Source: Eutrigla gurnardus
Lineage: Eukaryota > Chordata > Actinopteri > Perciformes > Triglidae
Assembly: GCA_963514095.1 (NCBI GenBank)
Contig: OY741271.1
Coordinates: 4,763,976 to 4,827,975, forward strand
Reading direction: 5' to 3'
DNA: 64,000 nt
Shown here: piece by piece, positions 11,928 to 22,880 of the stretch
Layout: each line of letters starts with the position of its first letter
How positions within the stretch are numbered: the stretch's first letter is position 1
Translations under genes and position numbers: made by a program
The notes under the pieces: generated by a model
What the model was told of the DNA's origin: nothing
The model's input: only the letters and a program-made list of their open reading frames with translations
Databases searched by the model: none

Positions 11928-12530
11928 CATAGACTGTATATAAGAGGCGGATGTAGTCATGATGTTGGTTTTGAAGCCTCGAGTTCCGCCTTTTGACCAT
12001 CGCCATCTTGGATGTTGCCCTCGCCATTTTGGATTTTTTGCAACCAGTGAAGGAAGTGACCATATTTGGACTGTGGAGGGGCGACAAGTGGATCTGATGA
12101 ACACAAGCGGCAGAGCAGCACCCCGAGCAGCAACCTTACTGGATCTGGATCCATTCTGGTATGAAGCTGCTAACAAAGTTAGCTTCATAAATCAAGTCAA
12201 CTTTACAGCTATGTGCATTGGTAGCTGATAGCGACCTGTCAATCAGCAGGTTAGCCCCGCCCCTAAAGCATCCCCTGCTTTCTGGTCTGTTGGACTCTAA
12301 ATGGACCATAATGTACTAAATGAACATCATGCTGGATTGAAGAAGACTTGAAACTAGAGATTGAGACCATAAACTCATGTTTACAATGTTTACTGAGATA
12401 ATACATCAAGAGAGAATTAGGACCATTTTCTCATTGACTTCCATACAATCAGACTTCTTTTTGCAACCAGAAGAGTTGCCCCCTGATGGCCGGCAGAGAG
12501 AATGCAAGTTTAAGCCACTTCAGATTTGGC
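11928..12530 (+). repeat. Interspersed repeat A, fullest copy (reference for the family)
   Basis: About 600 bases. Block order: CATAGACTGTATATAAGA, GCCATCTTGGA, CAACCAGTGAAGGAAGTGACC, GATCTGATGAACACAAGC, TACTGGATCTGGATCCA, GCTAACAAAGTTAGCTTCAT, the CCCCGCCCCTAAAGCAT box, TGAACATCATGCTGGATTGAAGA, CATAAACTCATGTTTACAATG, and TTTTTGCAACCAGAAGAGT before the GAATGCAAG end. At least ten full or partial copies occur in this window in both orientations. Conceptual translations recur between copies (starting MKLTLLAAS) but are not a gene. The class is unknown. Confidence 0.75.
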
Positions 12531-13018
12531 GTTCTATAAAATAAACCATTCGCGAGGTAACTTAAATAACTGCTGTCGGTTATTTCATTACAGAGGGTCG
12601 GTTACAATATTAAATAAAATATAACTCAGGCATTCAGAAAGTCTTCCTAATTTAACAAGTTGGGCAAGTTGAAACTGACAGGAGGTCTTCAAGTATCCAG
12701 GTTTTTCTGTGAACTGACTGTAATGAAGTCACTCAATTAAGAAACAATTGAGTGTAAATGCGGCCGTGAGAATAGTTTGAGAGGAGAAGCACTCAGCCCT
12801 GACTGTGTGTGTTTATTTAGGGATGGCTGGGGGTGCTGTGTTGACTTTGAGGAACAGTTGAAAATCTTTGGTCCATTGATGCTGTAGCCTGTTAAAAAAA
12901 AGGCCCTCACATATGAAAATATTAATTAGATTTTTGGATTTGGGGAAGCCTTCTACACACTTTAGTGGTAAAATAATAATATGCTTATTAAAATTATACA
13001 TGTTAAAGAGGGGTTTCA
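12531..13018. other. Intergenic, nothing recognised
   Basis: AT-rich, no gene or repeat identified. Confidence 0.5.
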
Positions 13019-13080
13019 TGGTGGTGTAGTAGGTAGCACTGTTACCTCACAGCAAGAGGGTCCTGGGTTTGAGAAGAATC
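13019..13080 (+). mobile_element. tRNA-derived SINE head fragment
   Basis: The text GTGGTGTAGTAGGTAGCAC, then CCTCACAGCAAGAGGGTCCTGGGTTTGA, carries A-box- and B-box-like elements of the common fish tRNA-derived SINEs. The usual body and tail do not follow, so this is a truncated relic. Confidence 0.6.
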
Positions 13081-14542
<1,462 letters not shown>

Positions 14543-14804
14543 TCATTTACATACACCTGCATTAGAACATTGGCAAATGAAGCTTTGCTATACACATACA
14601 TGCACAAACATATTTGCAGAAATGATCAATAGACAATGGAGTGGGGATCTGAATAAGGAGAAAGAAACTAATAGTAAATGATAGATGATATGGCCTTCAG
14701 CTGAAGGGATTCTACTGTCAATAGAAATAAATCACCTTATAGAAATAATAGATAATAGAATTTATGATTTTGTGGTCAAGCCAAATGGGTTTACAAAACA
14801 TACA

Positions 14805-15200
14805 TTTTCGATGAAGCTTAAATTTATTGATAATTGGTAGAAACATTTAGCTAACAATAATGTATTAATGTATGAGTCATTTAAACTAATTTATAAACAG
14901 ATCAATTATCAATAAAGAGTTGGAATCATTAGGTAAAATTAATCAATAAAGAATAATCATTAGGTAAAGGTAATGTATAAAAAGTTGAAATAGTTAGGTG
15001 ATGTATAAACAGTTTAAATTATGAGGTAAACGTAATGTTTAACAGTTGAAATAGTTAGGTAGAAGTAATGTAAAAACAGGATGAAATATTTTCATGAATC
15101 AAATTAATTAAATGTGAATCAATTTATTAACCTGAACAGATTCCAAAGAGCATTGAAGAAGAGAAAGACTAAGGGAGTTTAGAACATTTTAACAATAAAT
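14805..15200 (+). repeat. Repeat J, copy 1 (degenerate 35-40-bp tandem units)
   Basis: Repeated text of the type AACAGTTGAAATAGTTAGGTA..AGTAATGTATAA, followed by ATTCCAAAGAGCATTGAA. The same two-part structure recurs in the same orientation at 16440-16815, inside the last gata5 intron. Confidence 0.65.
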
Positions 15201-16209
15201 TTCCCTTACATATTAACAAAATACAGACAATAAAATTAGATTATTATGTTTAACATCATTCACACTTGTTTCATGTGCCTTCAATTGGTTCAATGAAAAA
15301 TGTAGTCATTGCACTTTTATTTATGTCAAATATTATAACAGTAAAATGATAGACTTCTGATATGTCGTCATGATATCAGAATCACAGTGACTGGTTCTGA
15401 TTTCCAAATGAGTAAATGTGGTTTATATCTTGTAAATTCACTCACACAATGTAAGCATCATAGCTTAGAGGCCGCTCTCCAGCAGTGAGCAGCGGGCTAT
15501 TACTGGCTGGTTTTACTGTCCACCATGACTTTTTACTGTCCTTATCTCAACATAAATAATGTGCCTATAAAAGTTAATCATCTACATGTTTGTAATGAGA
15601 CATGTTCAACAGCCATAAAATAGGTATTTTCTGGTCATTTTACTCTTTCCTTTCTGTGATGACAATAATATGCTCTATGTTCTTCAAAACACCAGAAAGC
15701 AGGGAGGGTCATATCAACAAACACCAACACGACTGAATGAGACTAAAATCAGTCGTCTGCTATAGAAAGAGGTTAATGTATCCATGTCTTTTTTTACATT
15801 CCACTTGATTGTCTTTGCATCGGTGCTGTGTTTCTTCAAAAAAGTCTTTTAGTGATAGGAAGTTCTTGTTGTCCCGCGGAGGGAATGTAGCTTGTTGGGT
15901 GAAGGTTTAGTCGGGGTTCAACTGTGGCCTTTGACTGAGCTGCTGCCTCGGCATGCTGTGGATAATACACACATCCTTTCTGTTACAGGTACCCTGTGTC
16001 CATGTGAGGCCGAAGAATGATCCAGGTGAGGCTGTGTTGAATCTGCCAGCATGTTACAGTTCATAGTACGGCAAGCGGATTAGGTCATGATCCTGATGAT
16101 GAGATCACGTGTATCCATCGATACTACAGAAACCCAATTCAATGTTACGCGACACGTTTGTCCACAGCTCCAGAGTGGAGAGGAGAAGTTACAGTCCGGT
16201 CGCGGCCCC
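15201..16209 (-). other. gata5 3' UTR and immediate downstream DNA
   Basis: No open frame with family resemblance. The interval starts at the base after the gata5 stop and is AT-rich, with GC content higher near the stop. It probably holds the 3' UTR as far as the AATAAA at 15316-15321. A CAG-GTGAG string at 16024 on the plus strand looks splice-like but belongs to no recognised gene. Confidence 0.45.
15316..15321 (-). terminator. Candidate gata5 polyadenylation signal AATAAA
   Basis: The first AATAAA on the minus strand downstream of the gata5 stop, about 890 bases after it. No closer AATAAA was seen. A 3' UTR of this length is ordinary for the family, but variant signals cannot be excluded. 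Confidence 0.35.
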
Positions 16210-16329
16210 TCATGCTTGAGAGAGAGCACACCAGGTGTTCTGTGGGGCCATGGAGGTCGGGGTAAAGGGATAGTCCTCATATTTAATGTCCACATGTCCC
16301 GATCCCGTGCTGTCCAAGTGAGAAGTCGC
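16210..16329 (-). CDS. gata5: gata5 last coding exon and stop codon
   Basis: Acceptor CCTGCAG (16336-16330). It encodes ATSHLDSTGSGHVDIKYEDYP and continues to the end WCALSQA, with TGA at 16212-16210. The aromatic-acidic IKYEDYPF and the WCAL end are conserved at the C-terminus of GATA4/5/6, so both the frame and the stop are well supported. The 3' UTR starts at 16209. Confidence 0.94.
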   Translation of the reverse strand, partial: ATSHLDSTGSGHVDIKYEDYPFTPTSMAPQNTWCALSQA

Positions 16330-19149
16330 CTGCAGGGAGGAAAGAGACTTTTAAAGCAAAAGTAATCATTGATGGCGAAACAGCGAAATTACTCATCATG
16401 AGGAGAACTTCTCTGGTGATAATTAGAAGAAATATTTAGCGAAAAATAATGTTCGTCAGAAGAGTTAGCTAAAATGTTGCTAAAAGTAATGGATAGAGTG
16501 TGAAAATAAAATAAACTAAACAGTTGAAATAAAAAGCTAAATGTAATGGATAAAGAGTTTGAAGAGTTGGCTAAAATAATGTATAAACGGTTGGTTTATA
16601 AAATATTGTAAATTATTGAGATAGTTAAAAGCATTGTGAACGGTGAAAAGTCCAGCTTCAACCGATCCGATATAACGTACAAATTCAAACGAAATCAAAG
16701 TGGCTTAAACGTCATTTGAAAAATGTGAATCTATTAAATGAACGTGAACATATTCCAAAGAGCATTGAAAGAAAAGCAGAAACAAGAGAGCTGTTTAGAC
16801 CCTTATTAACAACAGTTTGAGTACGTTTTGCTCCAGCTGTTGGTGTTTTCAACAGCTGCCGTCGCTATGCTACAAATTGACTGTGACCCCCCCAGGTAGG
16901 CTTTTCCGCTCTTCATCGGTCAGTGCTCAACTCCAGTAACGCCCCCCCCCCCCCCCCCCCCCCCCCCCGCTATATATATAGGGCTCCGTTCCTTTAGAAT
17001 ATAAATATGTATATAAATATAGATCCCCCCCACTCGCTCTCGCTCTGCTCACATGCTCTGATGCAGAAGTCGGATGTTTACTAGAAATATGGCCGCCTCT
17101 CTGACCACCCTGCTACGATTATTTGAACGGGAATGTCTCTTGTATTTGATTTCTATGCTACATACAGTACATTTGCATGCAAAGGAGGTCTACCTGATTG
17201 GCCGATGTGACCGTGTGTCCGGCGTAGGGTGAAGGGGTCATGTTGGGTTCACTCTTAATGGTCGAGGCGTGTTCTGAGACCGACAGGGAGGACGGGGAAC
17301 TGGTGTCCGAGGTGGAGGATCCTAAAGAAGAAATGGCAGTGAATCAAACTGTACGTTAAGTTCACAACACGTTGTTCCCCCCTATCCGTCTGTCGGACCT
17401 ACCTATGGATGTTTTATTCTTGGGCATCTTGGGTTTGCGCTTTCTTGTCTGAATGCTCTCTTTCTTCATGGCCAGAGGTCTGGGCACCTGTAGGGAGGAG
17501 AGCCAAACACATTAGTTGGTGTGCCTCCCAGTCCCTGATACAGCATGAGGCCACGGTGTCATGACAACCCACACGAGCTCCCCTCCCACACCGCCGCTCC
17601 GATAACAATGACCACAATGCCCTTGGAGAGGTTTTACACACAGGTTGTTGGGGGGAGGCCATGAGAAGACTGGGTTTGAATAGGAGGCCGAGAAAAGATA
17701 AGAGGCCAAGAAAAGAAGAACTGTGGCGTCACAGCCCAGTCTCATAGCAAGTCCACCATAGGCTTCTGCACTAACTTGTATGTTCGTACGTCCTGGCACT
17801 GAAAAAATATTACATCGTGTAGCCTCTTACCCAAGCTATCTGTGTTGTACACAGTAATGGGTTAAGCTAGCAATTGGGAGTGTTTGAAACTTGTTCTATT
17901 GACATCCTGACTGTACTGACAGCCATATATTGCTGTTTCACTTTCTCCTGACAAATGTACTGATTGGAAGTCACTTTGGACAAAAGCATCTGCTGAAGGC
18001 CCTCAATGTAAAATGTAATAATAAGTAACATATTAGTTTCATGTACAGGGAACCAGTTTTCTTTCTTTTTTTACGGATGTTTTTCCTAAACCTAACTGGT
18101 GATTGTATTGCCAAAACATGACGCTTGTTTTGTAGTGTAATCTCATTGCTACTGATGGAAAAAGAAGTCGTACCGAAGCATCAGGACACCACTGGACTCA
18201 TGCATGTGTGCGTGCGTTGGTGTGACCTACCCCGTGCAGCTTCATGTACAGGCCACAGGCGTTGCACACGGGCTCCCCCTCAGCGTTGCGTCTCCACAGT
18301 GTGGTGGTGCTGGTGTGGCAGTTAGTGCAGCAGAGGCCCGCCCGGCGAGAGGTGGTCTGCTGCAGGTACAGAGGAGGAGAGGACAGCTGATTGACTCCTG
18401 CTGGCTGAAACTCACATCTCAAAGCGGTCAGGCAGAGTCACGTCTCTGTGTTCCTGAGACATCCACATGTAAATATTCTCATAACTCATTAGATGGACAA
18501 CCTTTAAAGATAACGTGAATACATGTTGTCTGTCTCACACCGTGACTGACTATCAACTTGGTTTTGCACACGAGTGTGGAGCAAAAGTCACGTTGCTTCA
18601 GAGAGCCTCGACTGAAAACGGCCCGTCCAAGGGCAAGGTCACTGTGGGACAAATAAAGAGGGAAAACGGCCCAGTGAGGAGGAGGAGGAGGTGGAGGAGG
18701 AGGCAGGAGGATGAGGAGGAGGACAAGGCAGTAGGATGAGGAGGAGGAGGAGGAGGAGAAGGGAGGAGGAGAAGGGAGGAGGAGGACAAGGCAGTAGGAT
18801 GATGAGGAGGAGGAGGGTGAGGAGGATGAGGAGGAGGAGGAGGAGGGTAACTCACAGCTGCTCCAGAGAGTTCCTGGGAAAGTGAGTTGAAACCTTAACA
18901 GCCACCCTCACCTCACCACCACAGAGGGGTTTTCTAAATGTTTACAACTATGGGATGATATACACACTTCATGTCACGATTATCGCCTGATAATCATCAT
19001 GTTTAAACTTCTCATACTTGACTCACTTTACATTTTGCTTTTGTATTCAATCACACACGTATTCAGTCTTTGTGTGACAAAAAAAAGAATCTTAAATGAG
19101 ATATGAAATAAGATCCCCCATAAATAAAGCAGGACTATATTATATAAAA

Positions 19150-19216
<67 letters not shown>

Positions 19217-21041
19217 ATTTTTAATCGCAAACCAATAAAACCCCTTATTGTCCCATTTACACCACAAATGGCCAATTACCTGCTTTGATCTCTCAGGTAG
19301 CATCAATTACATTAGAACAAATAATAGCAAACCACTTCACAGTTTGGCTGTTTATATAAATATATAAACATTTATATAATTCTCATGCATTATCCGGGCT
19401 GTTTCGTTCATTCGTTCATTTTATGATACAGGAATAACATGGTTGACAGTATTATTTTCTAATATAAAGTATTTTTTTAATCTCGAGAGCAGCTGTAATA
19501 CCGTTGGGTTGTTGAAGTCAAATAGTTGATCCAATGATCATCATGTCTATATGTGTTGCGCTGTTTCTTACCAGCCGCTTCTGTGGTTTGATGAGCGGCC
19601 TGTTGATGCCGTTCATCTTGTGGTAGAGGCCGCAGGCGTTGCACAGGTAGTGGCCGGTTCCGTCTCTGCGCCACAGCGGCGTGGACACGGAGCCGCAGTT
19701 GACGCACTCCCGGCCCTCCGTGGCCATGTCGTCGATCAGGTCTGCAGCCCGGAGAATAGAAACACATGCACGTATTTAGTATTTGTTTTCTATATGTATC
19801 TGTGTGTTGATTTATTTGTGTGCATCTATTTTGTTTTGTATTTATTTATTTGTTCATAATTATGCGTATATTTCTTGCAAATATTACGTGAGACATTTTT
19901 AATGGTGTTCAGCTGCAGTCATGCTTTATCGATCTGTAACATGATATTTCCAAAAGTCTGACCAAACTCTGACTTCACAACATTTAGCCTTCTGAGAGAG
20001 AAGACGGGATAGGCCTAAACAACCCGGACTTCTAAAAAAGAGGGGGGTCTGGTTACGGGCCGGTGCGTGATGGATAGCCGGGGAGGAATTTAAAGCCCCT
20101 TCATTCCCTGTGACGAAGAGAGATCAAACCCCTCCATGAATCAACGGGGAGACCGAGTGATGGAAGGACCCGGGCCGGTGCGTTATCAGCCTCAAGGATC
20201 CAGGGGTCCCTCCATCCATCACGGCCCTGACACACGACGGACTCCTGGCATTAATTGCCCAAATTCCTAATCCCTCAATTTAGAGCGAGACTCGAGGAGG
20301 ACCCCACCCACCCGGGCAGGGCAGAGCTGTCCCCGGGCCGCCTGGCTTCCTTGTTGGTCCTCATTACTCCACAAGTGGGGGAAAAAACGACCTCACGACC
20401 GCTTGTGTTAATGAATCATTCTGTCATAATCATATCAGTCATAATGAACGAGTCAATAATAGAGGTGCGAAAACAAACGGCTGATGATCACAAATCCTCC
20501 CGCAGCCACAACGTCCGGCTGCGGCTGGAAGGCCGAGCTGCGGCCGTCTGGAGGTGAGAAGGGCCGGTCCTCCGGCCAGCGGCTCCGTGTGGATTCAGCT
20601 CGCTCATCAAAACAGCGGGACACATTTACATGTTTAATTGATTGTTTTTAGAGCCTCTCTTCTGAAGAATGCCCATTGTCTTCATGCATTACGGGATTGT
20701 TCTGAGACTGATCGAATCTCAGGCAGGCTGTTAATAATCCTCTGTGTCAAAATAACAGCGCCGCGGCAAATAGGCTGCACACACACCAACCAAATACACA
20801 CGTATATACGAATATCAAATACAAAGAATGTGTAATATGTGCTGCATATGAGGTCACAGTCCAGAAATGTGATTTCAATATTCGTTTGGTGATAATGAAA
20901 GACGGACAAAAATTATAGGCTTATTTATGATAAAATATAAACGAAGAACATTTAAATTGATGTAGGCTATTTGGAGGAAAAGGTGAGAGTTAGGGAATAT
21001 TATTAATATTATTTAGAATTGTCAAATATCATTTTGCACTC

Positions 21042-21127
<86 letters not shown>

Positions 21128-21851
21128 TATTAATTTATTTTTAAAATATGTATTGTTCCGCTTTTAAATCCTTGTTCACATTAATTTATTAACTTGACCA
21201 TAAAAGCCGATTGTGATTTAATATAATATTAAATATAAAACGAGTCAGTCGACATGAAGAATCAGCTGCCGGTGATATTTGACATTTGGTCTTACTGATA
21301 TGTAAAATGTAGTTTTGGGGCGCGTGCTTACCCATACTGGACCTCCTCCCAGACAGACCCCCGTGCCGGCCCTGCAGACTGATCACTCCGCTCTCGAAGG
21401 GCCCCGGCGTCCAGGAGGACGTGCCCATGTCCGGGCTCATGTAGGCGTAGGGGCTGGAATAGGAGCCTCCGACCGAGCGCACCAGCGCACCGCCGTACTG
21501 ATCCGCCCGAGTGCCGTTTCCGAGAACCAGCGGGCTCTGGTAGGTCGCCTCGCGGCCGGTGTTGCTGCTGACGGGCGGGCTGTGTGAGTACGAGAAGCCG
21601 TGCGGAGGGTGAGGGCTGCTGGGGGCGAAGGAGGAGCCGTCCGAGCCGGTCTGAGGCCAGCCGTGGTGCCCGCCGAGGCCGTGAGACTGGTGGGTCGAGT
21701 CGCAGGTCTGCAGGTAGGGCAGGGTGGGCAGCATGGCCGGGACTCTGGTGGTGGGGACGTAGACCGGAGAGCTGGCCGAGGGGTGCATGTAATTCCCGGG
21801 GTCATGCACGTAAGGGGACTGGTTGGAGGACAAGGCCAGGCTCTGATACAT
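16210..21851 (-). CDS. gata5: GATA-binding factor 5 (zinc-finger transcription factor), six coding exons
   Basis: Sequence-specific nuclear activator of the GATA4/5/6 subfamily, which binds WGATAR sites and drives heart and endoderm gene programmes. The exons 21851-21332, 19741-19572, 18356-18231, 17487-17403, 17321-17194 and 16329-16210 join in frame (520+170+126+85+128+120 = 1149 bases) to 382 residues plus a stop. Every junction has GT and AG. Residues 1-173 form a Ser/Pro/Tyr-rich activation region beginning MYQSLAL. The N-finger is C186-x2-C189-x17-C207-x2-C210 and the C-finger C240-x2-C243-x17-C261-x2-C264. A basic RKRKPK tail spans 287-292. Two psi-K-x-E motifs (IKSE 322-325, IKYE 358-361) could be sumoylated. 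The protein ends WCALSQA, the conserved subfamily terminus. GATA5 rather than GATA4/6 is inferred from the short length, the absence of an N-terminal extension, the CCTNCHT finger and the opening residues. The start ATG at 21851 has A at -3 and matches the family start. Confidence 0.96.
16395..16815 (+). repeat. Repeat J, copy 2, in gata5 intron 5
   Basis: Degenerate units (AGTTGGCTAAAATAATGTATAAACGGTT and similar) followed by AATGTGAATCTATTAAATGAACG and ATTCCAAAGAGCATTGAA. This matches the copy at 14805-15200 in order and strand. The two copies flank the last coding exon as direct repeats. Confidence 0.65.
16942..16968. repeat. C27 homopolymer in gata5 intron 5
   Basis: Uninterrupted run of C (G on the transcribed strand sense), followed at once by GCTATATATATAGGG. 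Confidence 0.95.
17194..17321 (-). CDS. gata5: gata5 coding exon 5: C-terminal region
   Basis: Acceptor CTTTAG (17327-17322) and donor GTAGAC after 17194. It completes the Gly codon and encodes 42 more residues: a Ser-rich stretch (SSTSDTSSPSSLSVSEHAST), then IKSEPNMTPSPYAGHTVTSANQ. The IKSEP motif is a psi-K-x-E sumoylation consensus found at an equivalent place in related GATA factors. The exon ends in phase 0. Confidence 0.93.
17403..17487 (-). CDS. gata5: gata5 coding exon 4: basic tail after the C-finger
   Basis: Acceptor CTACAG (17493-17488) and donor GTAGGT (17402-17397). It encodes VPRPLAMKKESIQTRKRKPK and then MPKNKTSI, plus the first base of a Gly codon (phase 1). VPRPLAMKKE and the RKRKPK cluster are hallmarks of GATA4/5/6, contributing to DNA contact and nuclear import. 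The exon is too short for a standalone open frame, so only the join to its neighbours shows it. The intron to exon 5 is only 81 bases. Confidence 0.94.
17927..18018 (+). mobile_element. SINE 3' tail in gata5 intron 3
   Basis: The string GGAAGTCACTTTGGACAAAAGCATCTGCTGAA, then AATGTAAAATGTAAT, resembles the shared 3' tail of many fish SINEs and their partner LINEs. The upstream body is too diverged to delimit. Confidence 0.6.
18231..18356 (-). CDS. gata5: gata5 coding exon 3: C-terminal zinc finger
   Basis: Encodes TTSRRAGL followed by the C-finger (C240, C243, C261, C264; LWRRNAEGEPVCNACG) and MKLHG, ending in phase 0 at donor GTAGGT (18230-18225). This is the main DNA-binding finger. The start shown assumes the downstream of two adjacent CAG acceptors (AG at 18358-18357), which gives the usual three residues between QKRL and SRR-type sequence. 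Using the first CAG (AG at 18361-18360) adds one in-frame Gln and starts the exon at 18359. Confidence 0.96.
18678..18850. repeat. Purine (GGA/GAG)n tract in gata5 intron 2
   Basis: An imperfect GAGGAG array with recurring AGGACAAGGCAGTAGGATGA spacers. The long Pro/Ser open frame on the minus strand across it is an artefact. Confidence 0.9.
19152..19212. repeat. (TA)n microsatellite in gata5 intron 2
   Basis: About 30 uninterrupted TA units. Confidence 0.95.
19572..19741 (-). CDS. gata5: gata5 coding exon 2: N-terminal zinc finger
   Basis: Acceptor CTGCAG at 19747-19742 and donor GTAAGA just below 19572. The exon finishes codon 174 and encodes residues 175-230: DLIDD, then RECVNCG, WRRDGTGHYLCNACG and the linker INRPLIKPQKRL. 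All four zinc ligands are present with 17 residues between the pairs. In this family the N-finger stabilises DNA binding and contacts FOG co-factors. The exon ends exactly in phase 0 after the Leu of QKRL, the boundary used in vertebrate GATA genes. Confidence 0.97.
20040..20560. promoter_or_regulatory. GC-rich candidate regulatory segment in the first coding intron
   Basis: It lies between exons 1 and 2 of gata5. Unlike the rest of this AT-rich intron it is GC-rich, free of simple repeats and transposon marks, and contains homeobox-type core sites (CATTAATTG near 20250). A TTATCA GATA motif sits at 20183-20188. Such islands in introns of developmental regulators are often conserved enhancers, but conservation was not tested here. 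Confidence 0.3.
21045..21124. repeat. (TA)n microsatellite in gata5 intron 1
   Basis: About 80 bases of TA with one AATAT interruption, ending 208 bases short of the exon 1 donor. Confidence 0.95.
21332..21851 (-). CDS. gata5: gata5 coding exon 1: N-terminal activation domain
   Basis: Encodes residues 1-173 plus the first base of codon 174 (phase 1), with donor GTAAGC at 21331-21326. The peptide is rich in Ser, Pro, His and Tyr. It includes the SPVYVP and YMSPDMG stretches typical of the two activation segments of GATA4/5/6, and an SWTPGPF element that precedes the finger exon in these proteins. The exon is GC-rich and CpG-rich compared with flanking introns. The open frame upstream of the ATG (to 22031) has no family resemblance and is taken as 5' UTR and intron. 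Likely 5' UTR acceptors are the CCCAG ending at 21937 or the AAAAG ending at 21943. Confidence 0.95.
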
Positions 21852-22162
21852 TTTAACAGACTGGCAGTCGGATGCTTTCTCAGGCTGGTCCCGGTCCGGT
21901 GGACGTGATCCCGTCCACCTCCTCACAAGGATCTGTCTGGGCCTTTTGGAATAAATGAGGAAGAAACGAATAAGACATCTTGTAAAAAGTGTCCAAGCAT
22001 CTTTCACTTTCCGAGTGACTTTTAAAACCATACAATCATTGTGTTAACCTCCAAACAATAATCTGCATGAGTTCAACTCTAATATTTGCTTATGAAAACA
22101 GAGCTCGGGATCATATTTCACCTGTGGCATTGTGATTGACATGATGTGGAGTGAAATGACGC

Positions 22163-22398
22163 TGATAGATGGAGGCGACTATCAGCGACCCCACACATCC
22201 TGCAGCTCATTAAATCATAACCATAACGGAAACCAAATCAAAGAGCACACAGCAGATAGAGAGCTCCTCGCTATTTTTTTTATCATAAGCAACTCGAATC
22301 ACATAAAAGGCTGATAATAAGACTCGCTGCGCGGACCAGGGTTTCTTTCCAAGGGCTCTCAGCGCATTATCTCACCAGATAAGGACGGTCGGTGATAA
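22163..22398. promoter_or_regulatory. Cluster of GATA-binding motifs in the gata5 5' intron
   Basis: WGATAR matches occur at 22163-22168 (+), 22179-22184 (-), 22254-22259 (+), 22280-22285 (-), 22312-22317 (+), 22367-22372 (-), 22377-22382 (+, within AGATAAG) and 22393-22398 (+). A ninth lies at 22620-22625, next to the first-exon donor. By chance about one would be expected in 460 bases at equal base composition. The position, between the putative first exon and the coding exon, fits an autoregulatory or GATA-responsive enhancer. Function is inferred from motif density only. Confidence 0.5.
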
Positions 22399-22429
22399 AG
22401 CAGCCCGGTCCTTCAGACGTCCAGAGCTC

Positions 22430-22880
22430 AGTAGAGAAACGTTGTCCCTCCAGTCAGATGGAGACGGGGCGGCGGCGCACAGCGGAGCGTCTCCAAATAT
22501 CTCCTTTTAGTGCGTAAAAGCTGCGCGCACTGATCGGAGATACACGAACCCAAAGTCTCCGTTTTGAGGTCCGCAGCGCTTCTCTTCCCGCAGGTCTATC
22601 TGGAGATACTTACTGTCGCTGATAATTGCTGTTATGGGAGTGCTCCCATTCGCTCCCCTACTGGAAAATTTGTACGGGAGAAAACCACGTGACGCAGTCC
22701 GCCGCTCCGAGGTAGGCCTAAGTGGGGGATGGAGGGCGGTGTCTAGGTGGGGAGGGAGGGAGGGAGCGAGGCCGGGCCCCTGGGTGTCGGAGAGGGTTGA
22801 CGGGGAGCACGCGCTGTAATCGCACCTGAGCTCACCTTTCTGCCGGGTTTACCTCAGACTGGATCCACTCCAGTCCGGGA
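22430..22880 (-). promoter_or_regulatory. gata5: Candidate gata5 promoter / CpG-rich block
   Basis: This interval is clearly richer in G, C and CpG than the AT-rich DNA beyond 22930. It surrounds the putative first-exon donor and holds a CACGTG E-box (22686-22691). A GA/GGA purine run at 22755-22775 could act as a GAGA-type promoter element. The transcription start cannot be set from sequence alone. Confidence 0.4.
22614..22720 (-). other. gata5: Probable gata5 untranslated first exon (3' end at 22614)
   Basis: On the minus strand a near-perfect donor, ACA followed by GTAAGTAT, sits at 22613-22606. It lies 760 bases upstream of the coding ATG and just inside a GC-rich, CpG-rich block. Vertebrate GATA4/5/6 genes usually have a non-coding first exon, so this is read as its 3' boundary. 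The 5' boundary at 22720 is arbitrary, because no TATA box or initiator stands out. A CACGTG E-box lies at 22686-22691. Confidence 0.55.

Noticed and set aside
11847..12188. 113-residue open frame repeated in outline at 30051
   Set aside because: It lies in dispersed repeat A; similarity between copies is repeat identity, and copies differ in frame.
18598..18855. Pro/Ser-rich open frame on the minus strand
   Set aside because: Product of the GGA tract inside a gata5 intron; no start or splice context.
21315..21908. Arg/Gly-rich plus-strand frames over gata5 exon 1
   Set aside because: Antisense shadows of a GC-rich exon; the minus-strand frame matches the GATA family.
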